64,000 nt of DNA from JAGVVZ01 sp964372465 (GCA_964372465.1 CAYJRA010000002.1:1-64000); one strand, 5' to 3'. Shown: positions 26,421 to 36,525, numbered from the stretch's first letter. A program made the numbers and translations. The notes: generated from the sequence alone by a model not told the origin.

Positions 26421-28873
26421 TAATCAAACTTGTAGTTTTGGATATGGATTATATTGTAGATAACAATCAAGGCATTATTAGATTGTTCTGCAAGGATGAA
26501 AATGGAAAATCTGTTTTAGTTGAAGATAGCGATTTTTATTCCTATTTTTATGTTCAACCAAAATTGGAAAAAATGGATAAAGTTTTGGATAAATTAAATA
26601 AAGGGAATTTTGCTAATTCCGAACAAATTATGAAAATAGAAAAATTAACAAAAGAATTTTATGGAGAAAAAATAGAGTTAATAAAAATATTTGTTAAAAA
26701 CCCTAGGAAAATAAACGATTTGAGAAATGAGGTAAAAAGCTGGGATATTGTAGAAAACCAATACGAGTATACCATATCCTTTCCTTATAGATATATTTTT
26801 GATAAAGAGATAGAACCAACGTCATGGATTGAGGTAGAAGGAGAGAAAATAAAGTCTGATCTGCAAGTTGATTATTGCATAAAATCTAAATCAGTGGAAA
26901 AAATAAAACATCAATTTGATCCCGATTTCAAAGTATTGGCTTTTGATATAGAAACAGTTAAAGAAAAAGATGAAGAAAAAATAATAATGATTTCTTTGGC
27001 ATCAAATAACAATTTTAAAAAGGTCATCACTAGTCATAGTTTGGAAAAACCATTAGATAGTGTAATTTCTGTTAGTAACGAAAAAGAAATTATTGAAAAA
27101 TTCGTTGAAATTACCAAAAATGAAGATCCAGATTTTATAATAAGCTACAATGGTGACAGTTTTGATTTTCCAAAATTGAGGGAAAGATCTGAGAAACTGA
27201 AAGTGAAACTAATTTTAGGAAAAGACAATGAACAGATGAAATTTGTCAGAAAGGGCAGGCTATCAGCGGCATCAATTAATGGCAGAGTACATGTAGATGT
27301 GTTTGGTTTTATAGACCATATATTGTTTTCATCCATGAAAACAGAAGTTTTGACACTGGATGCCGTTTCTCAAGAACTACTGGGCGTAGGAAAGAAAAAA
27401 TTGAAATGGAAAGAAATTGAAGAATCATGGAAACTGAAAAAAAATTTAGATGTTTTGATAGAATACTCATTAAGAGATTCTGAACTAACTTTGATGTTAG
27501 GTGAACATCTATTACCCCAGATATTTTCTCTTTCTAGACTAACGTATTCTTTACCATTCGATACTTGTAGATATTATTACTCTCAATTAGTTGAAAACTT
27601 CTTTTCTCGAGAAGCAACTCAAAATAAAAATTTACTTCCGAATAGACCTAAATATGAAGAGATAGAACAAAGAAAGGAAATGAAACCATATACGGGCAGT
27701 ATAGTTATAGAACCTATGAAAGGTATACATTCTGATATTTTTGTTTTTGATTTTAAGTCGTTGTATCCGTCGATCATCGTTACACACAATATTTCTCCAG
27801 AAACATTTAATTGTAAATGTTGTAAAAAGAACGAAGTTCCCGGTTTAAATCACAATTTTTGTACTAAAAGAAAAGGATTCATCCCGTTGTATCTGGAAAG
27901 TATAATCAAAAAAAGGCATGAAGTAAAACAAAAGATGAAACAATTTCAAAAAAATAGTTCAGAATATAAAAAATTAGACAGTTACCAATACTCACTCAAA
28001 ATCATTTCTAATGCAACTTATGGGTATCTGGGTTATCCAGGAGCTAGATGGTTTTGTAGAGAATGTGCCGAGTCAGCAGCTGCCTTTGGTAGATACTATA
28101 TAACAAAGGTGATAGAAGACGCTAGAAATAATGGATTCAATGTCATTTATTCTGATACAGATTCCTGTTTCATTAATCTGCCTAATAAGAAGAAAGATGA
28201 AATAACCGATTCTTTAAACAAATGGTTGATTAAATTGAATAAATCTTTGCCTGGAATCATGGAGTTAGAGTTAAGAAATATATATGCTGGAGGAATTTTT
28301 GTGTCCAGGCAAGGAGAAGAAAAGGGCGCCAAAAAGAGATATGCTTTAATTGATTATGATGGTAATTTAGAGATACGTGGCTTTGAAACAGTTAGAAGGG
28401 ATTGGTGCGAATTGGCAAAAAACATTCAGCACGAAGTTTTAAAAATAATTTTACACGATAAAGATCCAAACAAAGCTGTTAATCTGGTTAAGCAGACTAT
28501 AGATAAAATAAAATCCGGAAAAACAAAGAAAGATGATTTGGTTATATTCACTCAATTAACAATGCCGTTGTCCTCATATAAACAAATTGGTCCACATGTT
28601 AAGGTTGCAATGAAAATGAGAGAATCTGGCATTCCGATAACTGAAGGGACAATAATCCAATATGTTATTACAAAAGGAAATGGTAGTATATCTGATAGAG
28701 CAAAACATGCAGAAGAAGTGAAAGAAGGAGAATACGATCCAGAATACTATATTAACAATCAAGTATTACCGGCTGCTACGCGTGTTTTACAAGCATTAGA
28801 GATAACCGAAGATCAAGTTTTATCTGGTAATATACAACCAAAATTGGGTAAATGGTTAAAAATTAAACAATAA
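26417..28873 (+). CDS. polB: Family B DNA polymerase
   Basis: Replicative/repair polymerase with proofreading, 818 aa. Exonuclease motifs: DIETV (Exo I), YNGDSFDFP (Exo II) and YSLRDSEL (Exo III). Polymerase motifs: DFKSLYPSIIVTHNISPE (A), KIISNATYGYLGYPGARW (B) and YSDTDSCF (C, catalytic aspartates). Cys residues in the palm insertion (CKCCKK...FCTK) correspond to those of other archaeal PolB enzymes. No intein is present. The GTG start overlaps the preceding stop. The 3' end overlaps the convergent Lrp-type gene by 11 nt. Confidence 0.98.
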   Translation: MIIKLVVLDMDYIVDNNQGIIRLFCKDENGKSVLVEDSDFYSYFYVQPKLEKMDKVLDKLNKGNFANSEQIMKIEKLTKEFYGEKIELIKIFVKNPRKINDLRNEVKSWDIVENQYEYTISFPYRYIFDKEIEPTSWIEVEGEKIKSDLQVDYCIKSKSVEKIKHQFDPDFKVLAFDIETVKEKDEEKIIMISLASNNNFKKVITSHSLEKPLDSVISVSNEKEIIEKFVEITKNEDPDFIISYNGDSFDFPKLRERSEKLKVKLILGKDNEQMKFVRKGRLSAASINGRVHVDVFGFIDHILFSSMKTEVLTLDAVSQELLGVGKKKLKWKEIEESWKLKKNLDVLIEYSLRDSELTLMLGEHLLPQIFSLSRLTYSLPFDTCRYYYSQLVENFFSREATQNKNLLPNRPKYEEIEQRKEMKPYTGSIVIEPMKGIHSDIFVFDFKSLYPSIIVTHNISPETFNCKCCKKNEVPGLNHNFCTKRKGFIPLYLESIIKKRHEVKQKMKQFQKNSSEYKKLDSYQYSLKIISNATYGYLGYPGARWFCRECAESAAAFGRYYITKVIEDARNNGFNVIYSDTDSCFINLPNKKKDEITDSLNKWLIKLNKSLPGIMELELRNIYAGGIFVSRQGEEKGAKKRYALIDYDGNLEIRGFETVRRDWCELAKNIQHEVLKIILHDKDPNKAVNLVKQTIDKIKSGKTKKDDLVIFTQLTMPLSSYKQIGPHVKVAMKMRESGIPITEGTIIQYVITKGNGSISDRAKHAEEVKEGEYDPEYYINNQVLPAATRVLQALEITEDQVLSGNIQPKLGKWLKIKQ

Positions 28874-29321
28874 TTTCATCTGTTATAATTATGGAATTAA
28901 CCTCTTCTATTCCCTTCATTTTTCTTATTTGTTCTAAGAATGGATTGGTTTCTTTTAAATTCTCTAATCTTACTTTTACTATCAAATCCCATTTTTCACT
29001 TTTTACTTCCAATATTTCATGTGTCTCATTCATTTTTTTGAACTCTTCTTTTACAGAATTAAGTGACATGTAATTTTCTTTTGGGTTGTCTTCTGAAACA
29101 TTAATTAGTAATATTAGGCCAATTGGTTTCCCCACCTTTTCGTAATCTACTATAGCTCTATATCCTACTATAACACCTTCCTTCTCTAGAATCTTTACTC
29201 TTCTGTGAGTTGTTGATATAGGTAATCCAGATTTCATTGCAAGTTTTCTACTAGATAATTTTGAGTTTTTTTCCAATTCTCTTATTAGTTGTTTATCTCT
29301 ATTGTCTATTATGAATGTCAT
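28863..29321 (-). CDS. Lrp/AsnC-family transcriptional regulator
   Basis: 152-aa feast/famine regulator. The N-terminal helix-turn-helix is clear (NRDKQLIRELEKNSKLSSRKLAMKSGLPISTTHRRVKILEKEGVI), followed by the RAM ligand-binding and oligomerisation domain (GLILLINV... to the end). Proteins of this family bind amino acids and assemble as octamers or discs; the ligand here is not predictable. It is transcribed alone, opposite the methionine aminopeptidase gene. Confidence 0.93.
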   Translation of the reverse strand: MTFIIDNRDKQLIRELEKNSKLSSRKLAMKSGLPISTTHRRVKILEKEGVIVGYRAIVDYEKVGKPIGLILLINVSEDNPKENYMSLNSVKEEFKKMNETHEILEVKSEKWDLIVKVRLENLKETNPFLEQIRKMKGIEEVNSIIITDEIIV

Positions 29322-29472
29322 GAATGAGATAAGTTAATTTAAATATATAAGATTTTAGAATAAGTTTTCCAGAAAGTCGGAAATTTCAATTATACATATG
29401 AGTTGTAAAATATTTCCCCTAAAGGACATGTTGAAATATTTGAATTTCTAAAGAATATGAGAAGTGAATTGG

Positions 29473-30363
29473 ATGGATAAAGAAGTACTAGAAAAATATA
29501 AGAAAGCAGGAGAAATAGCTGGTAGGGCAAAAATATTAGCTAAGAAAGAAATAAAAAGTGGGGTCAAATCCCTAGATTTGGTTGAGAGAATTGAAAATTT
29601 TATAAAAAAAGAAGCCAATCTCGCATTCCCCGTAAATCTTTCGATAAATGATATTGCTGCTCATTGTACACCAGATATTAACGATCAAACAGAATTAAAA
29701 GACGGGGATATGGTTAAACTAGATTTAGGAGCTCAGATAGATGGTTACATCGCAGATACTTCTGTGTGTGTGAAAATTGGAGAAAATTCAGATCCGTTAA
29801 TCAAAGCCAGTCAAGATGCACTGGACTCATTTATTAACGAGTTGTCTCCAGGAAAAACAATTGCAGAGTTGTCTACTCTTGTGAATGAAGTTATTGTTAG
29901 TCATGGTTTTAATCCTGTCAGAAATTTGGCTGGGCACTCCTTGGATCAATATACTCAGCACGGACGTATATCAATCCCAAATAACAAATCAACATTACAA
30001 TATCAATTCAAAGAAGATGATGCAATTGCAATGGAAGTTTTCGCAACAAATGGTGAAGGTTGGGTTGTTGAATCTTCTCCTACTTTGATATTCATGTTTT
30101 CAAAACCAGATGCAGTAAGAATAAGAGAGTCCAAATTGGTTTTGCAGCATATAACTGAAAATTATAAAACACTCCCCTTTGCTAAAAGGTGGCTGAAAGA
30201 TATTTGCAATCCACTTTCTCTTCATATGGCATTAAAAGAGTTGACCACTAAGAGAATTATAATGGAATATCCTCCGTTAAGAGAAAAAGCTCATGGCATA
30301 GTTTCGCAGAGTGAAGAGACACTGATTGTAAAAGACAAACCAATTGTAACAACAAAAATTTAA
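29473..30363 (+). CDS. map: Methionine aminopeptidase, type II
   Basis: Removes the initiator methionine from nascent proteins. Metal ligands of the pita-bread fold are seen: KLDLGAQIDGYIADTS (two Asp), NLAGHSLDQYTQHG (His) and IAMEVFATNG (Glu), with a second Glu expected near the C-terminus. The helical insert of type II enzymes is present (about residues 180-245). The ATG at 29473 is preferred because the GTGA at 29464 works as its Shine-Dalgarno; an upstream in-frame GTG would add three residues. Confidence 0.96.
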   Translation: MDKEVLEKYKKAGEIAGRAKILAKKEIKSGVKSLDLVERIENFIKKEANLAFPVNLSINDIAAHCTPDINDQTELKDGDMVKLDLGAQIDGYIADTSVCVKIGENSDPLIKASQDALDSFINELSPGKTIAELSTLVNEVIVSHGFNPVRNLAGHSLDQYTQHGRISIPNNKSTLQYQFKEDDAIAMEVFATNGEGWVVESSPTLIFMFSKPDAVRIRESKLVLQHITENYKTLPFAKRWLKDICNPLSLHMALKELTTKRIIMEYPPLREKAHGIVSQSEETLIVKDKPIVTTKI

Positions 30364-30635
30364 TACATTATTTTGAAATCTTCAAAATCGTTTTTGAATT
30401 TTTCATAATTCAATTCTATATTTTCAACTTTTGATAACAAAGAACCTCTTTTAATATATTTCAACAATATTTCTATTTTTTCTTTTTCACTCTCGGCTAT
30501 AATCTCAACTCTTCCATCATTCAAATTTTTGACACATCCAGTTATTTTTAAATTATCAGCAATTACTTTTGTAAATGTTCTAAAATTTACTCCTTGTACT
30601 TTGCCAGAAACAAATAAATGAACTCTTTGCATCAT
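30360..30635 (-). CDS. acyP: Acylphosphatase
   Basis: Small enzyme hydrolysing carboxyl-phosphate bonds. The 91-aa protein keeps the phosphate loop with its arginine (SGKVQGVNFRTF) and the catalytic asparagine (GCVKNLNDGRVEI). It is last in a run with NAD kinase and glutamate dehydrogenase and overlaps the convergent map stop by 4 nt. Start could be either of two adjacent ATG codons. Confidence 0.93.
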   Translation of the reverse strand: MMQRVHLFVSGKVQGVNFRTFTKVIADNLKITGCVKNLNDGRVEIIAESEKEKIEILLKYIKRGSLLSKVENIELNYEKFKNDFEDFKIMY

Positions 30636-30643
30636 TTATATTA

Positions 30644-31330
30644 TTAAAATTGAAGGAATTTAGCTTTACTTTTATCTGTTTTTATTATTACTTCATCTTT
30701 TGGTTTTAGTTCAATATATTCTTCATAATTGTCGCTAATCACATACGCGTCTTCTCTATTGATTTTAATTTTTATTATGCTTTTTTTATCAACAATAAAA
30801 TTTCTTTTTTCATCGCTATGTAAATTGTTAAATACTATTCCGATTCCATCTAAAAACTCTTTACCCCCGGCAGATTTATAATATCCCGTAGAACCAAAAG
30901 GTGTGGCTATAATTGCCCCATCTCCAATTAAGTCGTTTATTTTATTTTTCCCAAATTTGATAGAAAATCTTATTGCTTTTGTTGGTAATTTATGATGTAC
31001 GTTTATTTCATTCAGAGCAGTCAATTTTTTTTGTTTTGCGACAGCCGTCAATTTAGCCATTTCTTTTATTTTAAAATCATTTCTTTTAATTTTTTCCAAC
31101 AAAGTTTCTAGGTATTTTGGCGTATAGTCACATTTTCTACAAATGTTACTAGTTTTAATAGTCAATTTTGGGATTTCTGGATATAGTCTCTCACTACAAA
31201 GGATTGTGCCGTCTCCACCGTTACTTATAACAATATCCGGGTTTTTATTTACAATTTTAAAGTCATGTTTTCTCACCATATTTTCTATCTGTTTATTTCT
31301 CTTAGGACTTACTATAGCAATTTTGAACAT
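30644..31330 (-). CDS. nadK: NAD kinase
   Basis: Phosphorylates NAD to NADP. The 228-aa protein is short but has the family signature NGGDGT (SNGGDGTILCSERLYP), the second conserved block GDGAIIATPFGSTGYYKSAGG, and the C-terminal beta-domain. It starts 4 nt after glutamate dehydrogenase ends on the same strand, a sensible pairing because that enzyme class uses NADP or NAD. A CxxC (ICRKC) in the N-terminal domain is unusual and might bind metal. Confidence 0.93.
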   Translation of the reverse strand: MFKIAIVSPKRNKQIENMVRKHDFKIVNKNPDIVISNGGDGTILCSERLYPEIPKLTIKTSNICRKCDYTPKYLETLLEKIKRNDFKIKEMAKLTAVAKQKKLTALNEINVHHKLPTKAIRFSIKFGKNKINDLIGDGAIIATPFGSTGYYKSAGGKEFLDGIGIVFNNLHSDEKRNFIVDKKSIIKIKINREDAYVISDNYEEYIELKPKDEVIIKTDKSKAKFLQF

Positions 31331-31334
31331 AAAA

Positions 31335-32441
31335 TCAACGCTTTTTATCCATAGCTTTTTTTACTCTGTCTTTTGCAATTTGTAATGCAGCGTCTCTGGG
31401 TTTAACATTTTTTTTGTTGGAGTTATCCAAAACTAATTTAACATTTTTGGTTATTTTGGATTCAACTAGTTTGAACATTTGTTTAGTATTTTTTCCCATA
31501 TATTCGGCATATGAAGAAATGACACCCCCAGCATTCACAGCGAAATCCGGCACGACCAACACGTTTCTTCTATATAAAATGTCTTCCATCTCTTCTGTCA
31601 TAGGTATATTTGCTGCTTCCATAATAATTTTTGCTTTAACTTTGTTTACATTGTTTTGATTTATTACATCAGGTAAAGCGGATGGTATCAATACGTCAAC
31701 GCCCAGCTCAAAAATATCTCTATTTGATAAAACACTTCCCGGTTTGTAATTTATCACACTTCCGGTTTTGTTTTTTATTCTCATTAATTCATTGTAGTTG
31801 AGTCCTTTGTTGTTGTATATTACTCCTTTACTGTCGCTAACCGCCACTATATTGACTCCCCATTCTGACAGATGTTTCATTGTAAAAGTTCCTACATTAC
31901 CAAATCCTTCTATTGCAACAGTTGTATTTTTAGGATTCATATTAAGATGTTTTAATACAATCATTGTGGAATGTGCAACACCAAAACCGGTGGATCCTAA
32001 TTCATGTGGTAACCCACCAAAAGATTTAGGCTTGCCAGTGGACGCTTTTTTACTCTTCAGTTCTTTAGCTATGAGTGCCATTTCTTTTTCACCCGTGTTT
32101 ATATCAGGTCCGGGTATATATAATTCAGGAACTAAGTGTTTTATTGATCTTGCAAACGATTTTATCAAGATAGATTTGTCTATAGTTTTATCATAAATTA
32201 TACCTGACTTTGCTCCACCAAAAGGCAAATCAGCTAAAGCGTTTTTCCACGTCATTGTTCTTGCTAATCTGAAAACCTCGCCAACACTAACAGAAGGAGT
32301 CATCCTTATTCCGCCTTTACCCGGTCCAAGACTTGTGTTATCAACACAAACAATACCTTTCATTCTTGTTTTGCAATCATAAACTTGAACTATATGTTCA
32401 GGTCCCCAATCATCAGCAAATTGTTCAATGAATTCTGGCAT
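31335..32441 (-). CDS. gdhA: Glutamate dehydrogenase family enzyme
   Basis: Interconverts glutamate with 2-oxoglutarate and ammonia. The protein has the substrate motif GKGGIRMTP, the catalytic lysine region LADLPFGGAKSGI and the Rossmann glycine motif VAIEGFGNVGTFT. At 368 aa it is shorter than typical archaeal GDH (about 415), lacking part of the N-terminus and some surface loops; the Leu/Phe/Val dehydrogenase branch of the superfamily is the alternative, but the motifs fit GDH better. It heads the gdh-nadK-acyP operon. Confidence 0.88.
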   Translation of the reverse strand: MPEFIEQFADDWGPEHIVQVYDCKTRMKGIVCVDNTSLGPGKGGIRMTPSVSVGEVFRLARTMTWKNALADLPFGGAKSGIIYDKTIDKSILIKSFARSIKHLVPELYIPGPDINTGEKEMALIAKELKSKKASTGKPKSFGGLPHELGSTGFGVAHSTMIVLKHLNMNPKNTTVAIEGFGNVGTFTMKHLSEWGVNIVAVSDSKGVIYNNKGLNYNELMRIKNKTGSVINYKPGSVLSNRDIFELGVDVLIPSALPDVINQNNVNKVKAKIIMEAANIPMTEEMEDILYRRNVLVVPDFAVNAGGVISSYAEYMGKNTKQMFKLVESKITKNVKLVLDNSNKKNVKPRDAALQIAKDRVKKAMDKKR

Positions 32442-32527
32442 GAAATCACCAAATATATTTTATTAACTAGCTAAAAATATCTCCATCATTAATATAGAAA
32501 TTAAAAAATTTTTATTTTCCATGTAAT

Positions 32528-32764
32528 CTAATCCTTTATATCCAGAGCTTTTCTAAGAGCTTCTTTGTCAAAACCAACTATAATCTTTCCGTCGACTTCA
32601 ATAACAGGAATACTCATTTGTCCAGATTTTGTTATCATCTCTTCTGCGGCCCTTTTATCTTCTTCTATGTTAACATCTTTATATTCTATTTTATGTTGTT
32701 TCAGGAATTCTTTGGTTTTATTACACCAGACACACCACGGTGCAGAATAAATTATCACTTCCAT
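32528..32764 (-). CDS. Glutaredoxin-like protein
   Basis: 78-aa thioredoxin-fold oxidoreductase. The active pair is CVWC (YSAPWCVWCNKTKEFL), the cis-proline follows in SIPVIEVDGKIIVGF, and the C-terminal FDKEALRKAL helix is typical of the NrdH/glutaredoxin group. Likely reduces protein disulfides in the cytoplasm; the electron donor is unknown. It appears to be transcribed alone. Confidence 0.92.
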   Translation of the reverse strand: MEVIIYSAPWCVWCNKTKEFLKQHKIEYKDVNIEEDKRAAEEMITKSGQMSIPVIEVDGKIIVGFDKEALRKALDIKD

Positions 32765-32850
32765 TTTATCACCAATAATTCATATTTTTCTTGATTAATT
32801 ATTATATCTATGAATGGAATGTTAAATTATTTATTAATGAACACAACAGA

Positions 32851-33867
32851 TTAAACAAGACAAACTTTTGGTGGATTTTTTAGTAGTGATTCTAACAGTT
32901 TTATTGCGTTTTCAATATCATTTCTATTAGCTATACCTACCGTTGTGTGGATGTTCCTTACAGCAACACCCAGGACAGCTGAAGGCACACCCCCTCTAGA
33001 AATAGATATATTCAACGCATCCGTTGTGCCAGATTCACTAACATCGTATTGCAGTGGAATTTTATTCTTTTTGGAAATGTCTTTAAGCCAATTATTTATG
33101 CACCTGTTGCCTAACATTGCAGCATCCTTTATAGTTAAACACGGGCCTTTACCTAAAAACAATGATGGATTTTCCGAAAAATCGTTTGTATTAGTTACAT
33201 CTATGACGACTGACCAATCTGGCTTAATATTATATGCTGATGTGGTGCCTCCATACAACCCAACCTCTTCCTGAGTTGTAAAAACAAAATATACCTCATT
33301 GTCATTGTGTTTTATTCTTTTTGCCAATTCGCAAATCATATAGCAGCCAACCCTATCATCCAAGGCTTTGCCTGCAATATAATCATCTGAACCCAAAAAA
33401 CCAAATTCCTTTTCTATAAACGCATAAGAACCTATTTCTACACCCAATTTTATAAGCTCGTTTTTGTTTAAACCGGTGTCTACTATCAAATCTAACAATT
33501 CGATTTTATCCTTTAATTTCTCACCATTGCTTATTTTTTTTGTAGTTGTTATTCCTCTTATCCAACCATCATTTGTTTTTAAACTAACTCTTTCCCCAAT
33601 GAAGACAGACGGCTCAAAACCACCTATATCAGAACAATATATCAATCCGTTATCGTCTATTTTTTTTATCATCAATCCAATTTCATCCATGTGGGCAGCG
33701 ATCATCACTCTTGGTGGATCACCTTTTTTATGGGCTATTAAATTCCCGAACTTATCGACTAAAATCTCATCTACATATGGTTTTATTTCCTGATGTATAA
33801 TTTGCCTTACTATTTGTTCGTTTCCACTAGGTCCGAAAGCTTCACTGAGTTTTTTTAGTAATTGCAT
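32851..33867 (-). CDS. M42-family aminopeptidase (TET-type)
   Basis: 338-aa dizinc peptidase that degrades short peptides, probably as a dodecameric tetrahedron like other M42 enzymes. Zinc ligands and catalytic residues are visible in AAHMDEIGLMI (His, Asp), GKALDDRVGCYM (Asp), TTQEEVGLYGG (catalytic Glu pair), VIDVTNTND (Asp) and RNIHTTVGIANRND (His). Some M42 members were first named endoglucanases, but the peptidase role is established for the family. Its start faces the divergent endonuclease III gene. Confidence 0.94.
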   Translation of the reverse strand: MQLLKKLSEAFGPSGNEQIVRQIIHQEIKPYVDEILVDKFGNLIAHKKGDPPRVMIAAHMDEIGLMIKKIDDNGLIYCSDIGGFEPSVFIGERVSLKTNDGWIRGITTTKKISNGEKLKDKIELLDLIVDTGLNKNELIKLGVEIGSYAFIEKEFGFLGSDDYIAGKALDDRVGCYMICELAKRIKHNDNEVYFVFTTQEEVGLYGGTTSAYNIKPDWSVVIDVTNTNDFSENPSLFLGKGPCLTIKDAAMLGNRCINNWLKDISKKNKIPLQYDVSESGTTDALNISISRGGVPSAVLGVAVRNIHTTVGIANRNDIENAIKLLESLLKNPPKVCLV

Positions 33868-33952
33868 AATATTATTATATTTTACTATATAATAGAAAAC
33901 TATACTTTCTGTTTGTCAAACAATTTAAGTAAATCCACATTTAATTCTTAGT

Positions 33953-34615
33953 ATGAGTTATTCAGAAAACATACCAAAAATCATGAATATTCTAAAAAAA
34001 GAACTGAGAAAATTTGAAGCCCCTGTTGCTACGGGAATAGGAGAGGATACAAGAGACCCATTTATGGTTTTGGTTTCGTGTCTTCTTAGTCTCAGGACTA
34101 AGGATAAAATAACAGGCACCATCTCAAGAAAATTGTTTGAAGTTGCTAAAACACCCAAAGAAATTGCAAATATGCCGTTAAAGAAACTACAAAAAATAAT
34201 AAAATCTGTTAATTATTACAAGACAAAAGCAAAGAGGATAAAAGAAATATCCAAAATCTTGGTACAAAAATATGATGGAAAAGTTCCTGATAATTTCGAT
34301 GAATTGTTAAAATTCAAAGGCATTGGGAGAAAAACTGCAAGTATTGTGATGACATATGGACATTCAAAAAAAGACTATATAGCAGTAGATACACACTGCC
34401 ACAGAATTCCAAACAGACTTGGCTGGGTTAAAACTAAAACCCCGAAGCAAACAGAAGAAGAAATAAAAAGAATATTACCAAAAAAATATTGGGAGGACTT
34501 TAATGATCTTTTTGTCACATTTGGCCAAAACATTTGCACACCATTATCACCCTTTTGTTCAAAATGTCCAATTAATAATTACTGCCCAAGAATTGGTGTA
34601 ACAAAATTGAGATAA
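33953..34615 (+). CDS. nth: Endonuclease III (DNA glycosylase/AP lyase)
   Basis: Base-excision repair enzyme for oxidised pyrimidines. The helix-hairpin-helix with the catalytic lysine is KFKGIGRKTASIVM, and the catalytic aspartate is in AVDTHCHRI. The C-terminal iron-sulfur loop has the standard C-x6-C-x2-C-x5-C pattern (CTPLSPFCSKCPINNYC). At 220 aa the enzyme is complete. The following secreted-protein gene starts 2 nt after its stop. Confidence 0.96.
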   Translation: MSYSENIPKIMNILKKELRKFEAPVATGIGEDTRDPFMVLVSCLLSLRTKDKITGTISRKLFEVAKTPKEIANMPLKKLQKIIKSVNYYKTKAKRIKEISKILVQKYDGKVPDNFDELLKFKGIGRKTASIVMTYGHSKKDYIAVDTHCHRIPNRLGWVKTKTPKQTEEEIKRILPKKYWEDFNDLFVTFGQNICTPLSPFCSKCPINNYCPRIGVTKLR

Positions 34616-34617
34616 TT

Positions 34618-36150
34618 ATGAACAAAAAAAACCTTTTAGTTTTCATAGTTTTTGTCTATTTTTTTATAGAATTGGCCACGGCCACCACTGTTTATAACAT
34701 ATCTTTGTCAGGAAGAGACGCTATAATTAATACTTCGATAGTGCTGCGTAGTGAAGAAAAAGTTACAAGTTGGGATGTTTATTGGCTTTTGCCAGACAAT
34801 TCTAAAGTTTTATCCATAAAAGACGATAAAGGAGAAATAAAAGATTACTCAGTATATGGTAATAATTTGCGCTTTTTTACAAATCCAGATAGATCAAAAA
34901 TTAAAAAGGTTTACATAGATATAATCATTAAAAATGTCGTAGATAGTCAGTTTGAGCCTTTATACAGCACTACTTTATCACTTCCAGGAATAGATAATGA
35001 AATAACTATAGTCAACACAAGAATAGACGGCATAATTTCTGGTTATGTTAGTTTTAACTTCAGTGAGAAATATGAAGATAATTACGCTGAATTTATCGGA
35101 TATGGGCCCATAAATTTTAAAATGTTTTTCAGTTCTGAAGGAAAAGTTTACGATAACTATGTCGGTTTTAGTGATTACGATTTATCGGTTGCAGACAAGC
35201 TATATCCAATTATTCAATCAATTACAGGAATTGATTTACCATTCAAGCGTTTTCCTGTGAAAGTAATTTCAGATAATAGGTACAACGAAATGGTAAAATC
35301 TTGGAGTTCTGCCACCCATTTACCAGGTGGTTTAATTTTAGTTAAAGAATCTACTATGAAATTAGAAAACAATGCAAGTGTTGTAATACACGAAACCATC
35401 CATGGGTATAATTTTAAAATTTTTTCTTGGCAACAAGTCAACATTTCTTGGTTTGATGAGGGAATGGGCAAATTCGCAGAACATCTAGCTGATAAACAAC
35501 TTAGCAATGTGGAGCCGGAACTTTTTGGAGGGAATATTATATTTTCCGCGGATGGTAACAGATTCATTTTAAAACCAAAAGGAGATAGAGAAAAATTGTG
35601 GCAATACTACCAAAAAAACGAAAATTTTATGGAAACTTGGAATCTAGATCAAGATGAAAATAGAGATTTTGGTTATGCGTTTAGTGAACTTGTAATTAGA
35701 GATTTTGTAATAAGGAGAGGAGTTGAGGGCCTAAGACTTACTTATCGTGATCTTTTAAATGTTGATCATTTGGTGAATAATTCTGAAGAATTCAACTATA
35801 TAATGTTGGGTGTAATGAATTATGACTTTAAACCCTGCTATCCCAATGATCGTGATGGTTTTGAAAATTGCCTGAATCAAATAAATAAATTCGAGTTTTT
35901 TATCCCGAACTTTGACCCCAAGGGTTTAGTTAAAATCAAAAAAGAATTTATAAGCGAATCGGAATATAAAGAGAACCAGATATTAAAAGAAGACAACAAC
36001 ACTCTTGATAATATTACTGCGGTTGAGAACAAAACAACAGATAAAAGTGTTGTAAAAACAAATAAACCATTCATAATTTTCAGAATAATTGATGGTATAG
36101 TCGATTTTTTAGTGGATATTTTTACAAAAATAAAAAATACTTTTAGATGA
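34618..36150 (+). CDS. Secreted metallopeptidase-like protein (gluzincin motif)
   Basis: 510-aa protein with a signal peptide (LLVFIVFVYFFIELATA), an N-terminal beta-rich region (about 25-190), and a peptidase-like domain. VVIHETIHGYNF supplies HExxH, and WFDEGMGKFAEHLA about 20 residues later supplies the glutamate expected for a gluzincin; the arrangement resembles the peptidase-MA-like group. A charged, low-complexity spacer then leads to a hydrophobic C-terminal tail (FRIIDGIVDFLVDIFTKI) that may anchor it. Substrate unknown. It is closely coupled to nth but functionally unrelated. Confidence 0.72.
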   Translation: MNKKNLLVFIVFVYFFIELATATTVYNISLSGRDAIINTSIVLRSEEKVTSWDVYWLLPDNSKVLSIKDDKGEIKDYSVYGNNLRFFTNPDRSKIKKVYIDIIIKNVVDSQFEPLYSTTLSLPGIDNEITIVNTRIDGIISGYVSFNFSEKYEDNYAEFIGYGPINFKMFFSSEGKVYDNYVGFSDYDLSVADKLYPIIQSITGIDLPFKRFPVKVISDNRYNEMVKSWSSATHLPGGLILVKESTMKLENNASVVIHETIHGYNFKIFSWQQVNISWFDEGMGKFAEHLADKQLSNVEPELFGGNIIFSADGNRFILKPKGDREKLWQYYQKNENFMETWNLDQDENRDFGYAFSELVIRDFVIRRGVEGLRLTYRDLLNVDHLVNNSEEFNYIMLGVMNYDFKPCYPNDRDGFENCLNQINKFEFFIPNFDPKGLVKIKKEFISESEYKENQILKEDNNTLDNITAVENKTTDKSVVKTNKPFIIFRIIDGIVDFLVDIFTKIKNTFR

Positions 36151-36397
36151 TTTGCTTTTTTGTTTCCTTTTCTGTAATATGAATACAGTTTACTGGGCAT
36201 GATTTAGCTGCATCTAGATTTGATGCAAAATCCTTTTCATCTATTTCTCTTGCGAAGATGCTATCACTTTCCTTTTGACTGCCAGCTAAAATAGCCTTGT
36301 TTTCTTTATCTAATGACCAAAAGTTAGGCTCCACAGCAACACAGGATGCAGCCCCTATACAGGCATCTCTGTCATATGTAATTTTATATTTTCCCAT
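36143..36397 (-). CDS. Ferredoxin
   Basis: Small iron-sulfur electron carrier, 84 aa from the chosen ATG. Cysteines appear as CIGAASC near the start and CPVNC near the end, the arrangement of single-cluster archaeal ferredoxins; Ala replaces the usual middle ligand (often Cys or Asp) of the first motif, so a 3Fe-4S cluster or another ligand is possible. I chose the ATG after GGGTGAT; upstream in-frame starts would add up to ten residues. It is divergent from the 2-oxoacid dehydrogenase operon and may accept or donate electrons for related metabolism. Confidence 0.88.
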   Translation of the reverse strand: MGKYKITYDRDACIGAASCVAVEPNFWSLDKENKAILAGSQKESDSIFAREIDEKDFASNLDAAKSCPVNCIHITEKETKKQII

Positions 36398-36525
36398 AAT
36401 CATCACCCCATTATTTTTGTTTTTCATGCCTTTATTATCTTTTGAATTTTCTTGTATAAATTTATAGTATAGAACATAAATAATTCTTAGAAATTAAATT
36501 TATATCAAATAGAAAAGATGATTTC

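Noticed and set aside
26417..28873. Intein in the DNA polymerase gene
   Set aside because: Motifs A, B and C are uninterrupted and the length is normal for an intein-free enzyme.
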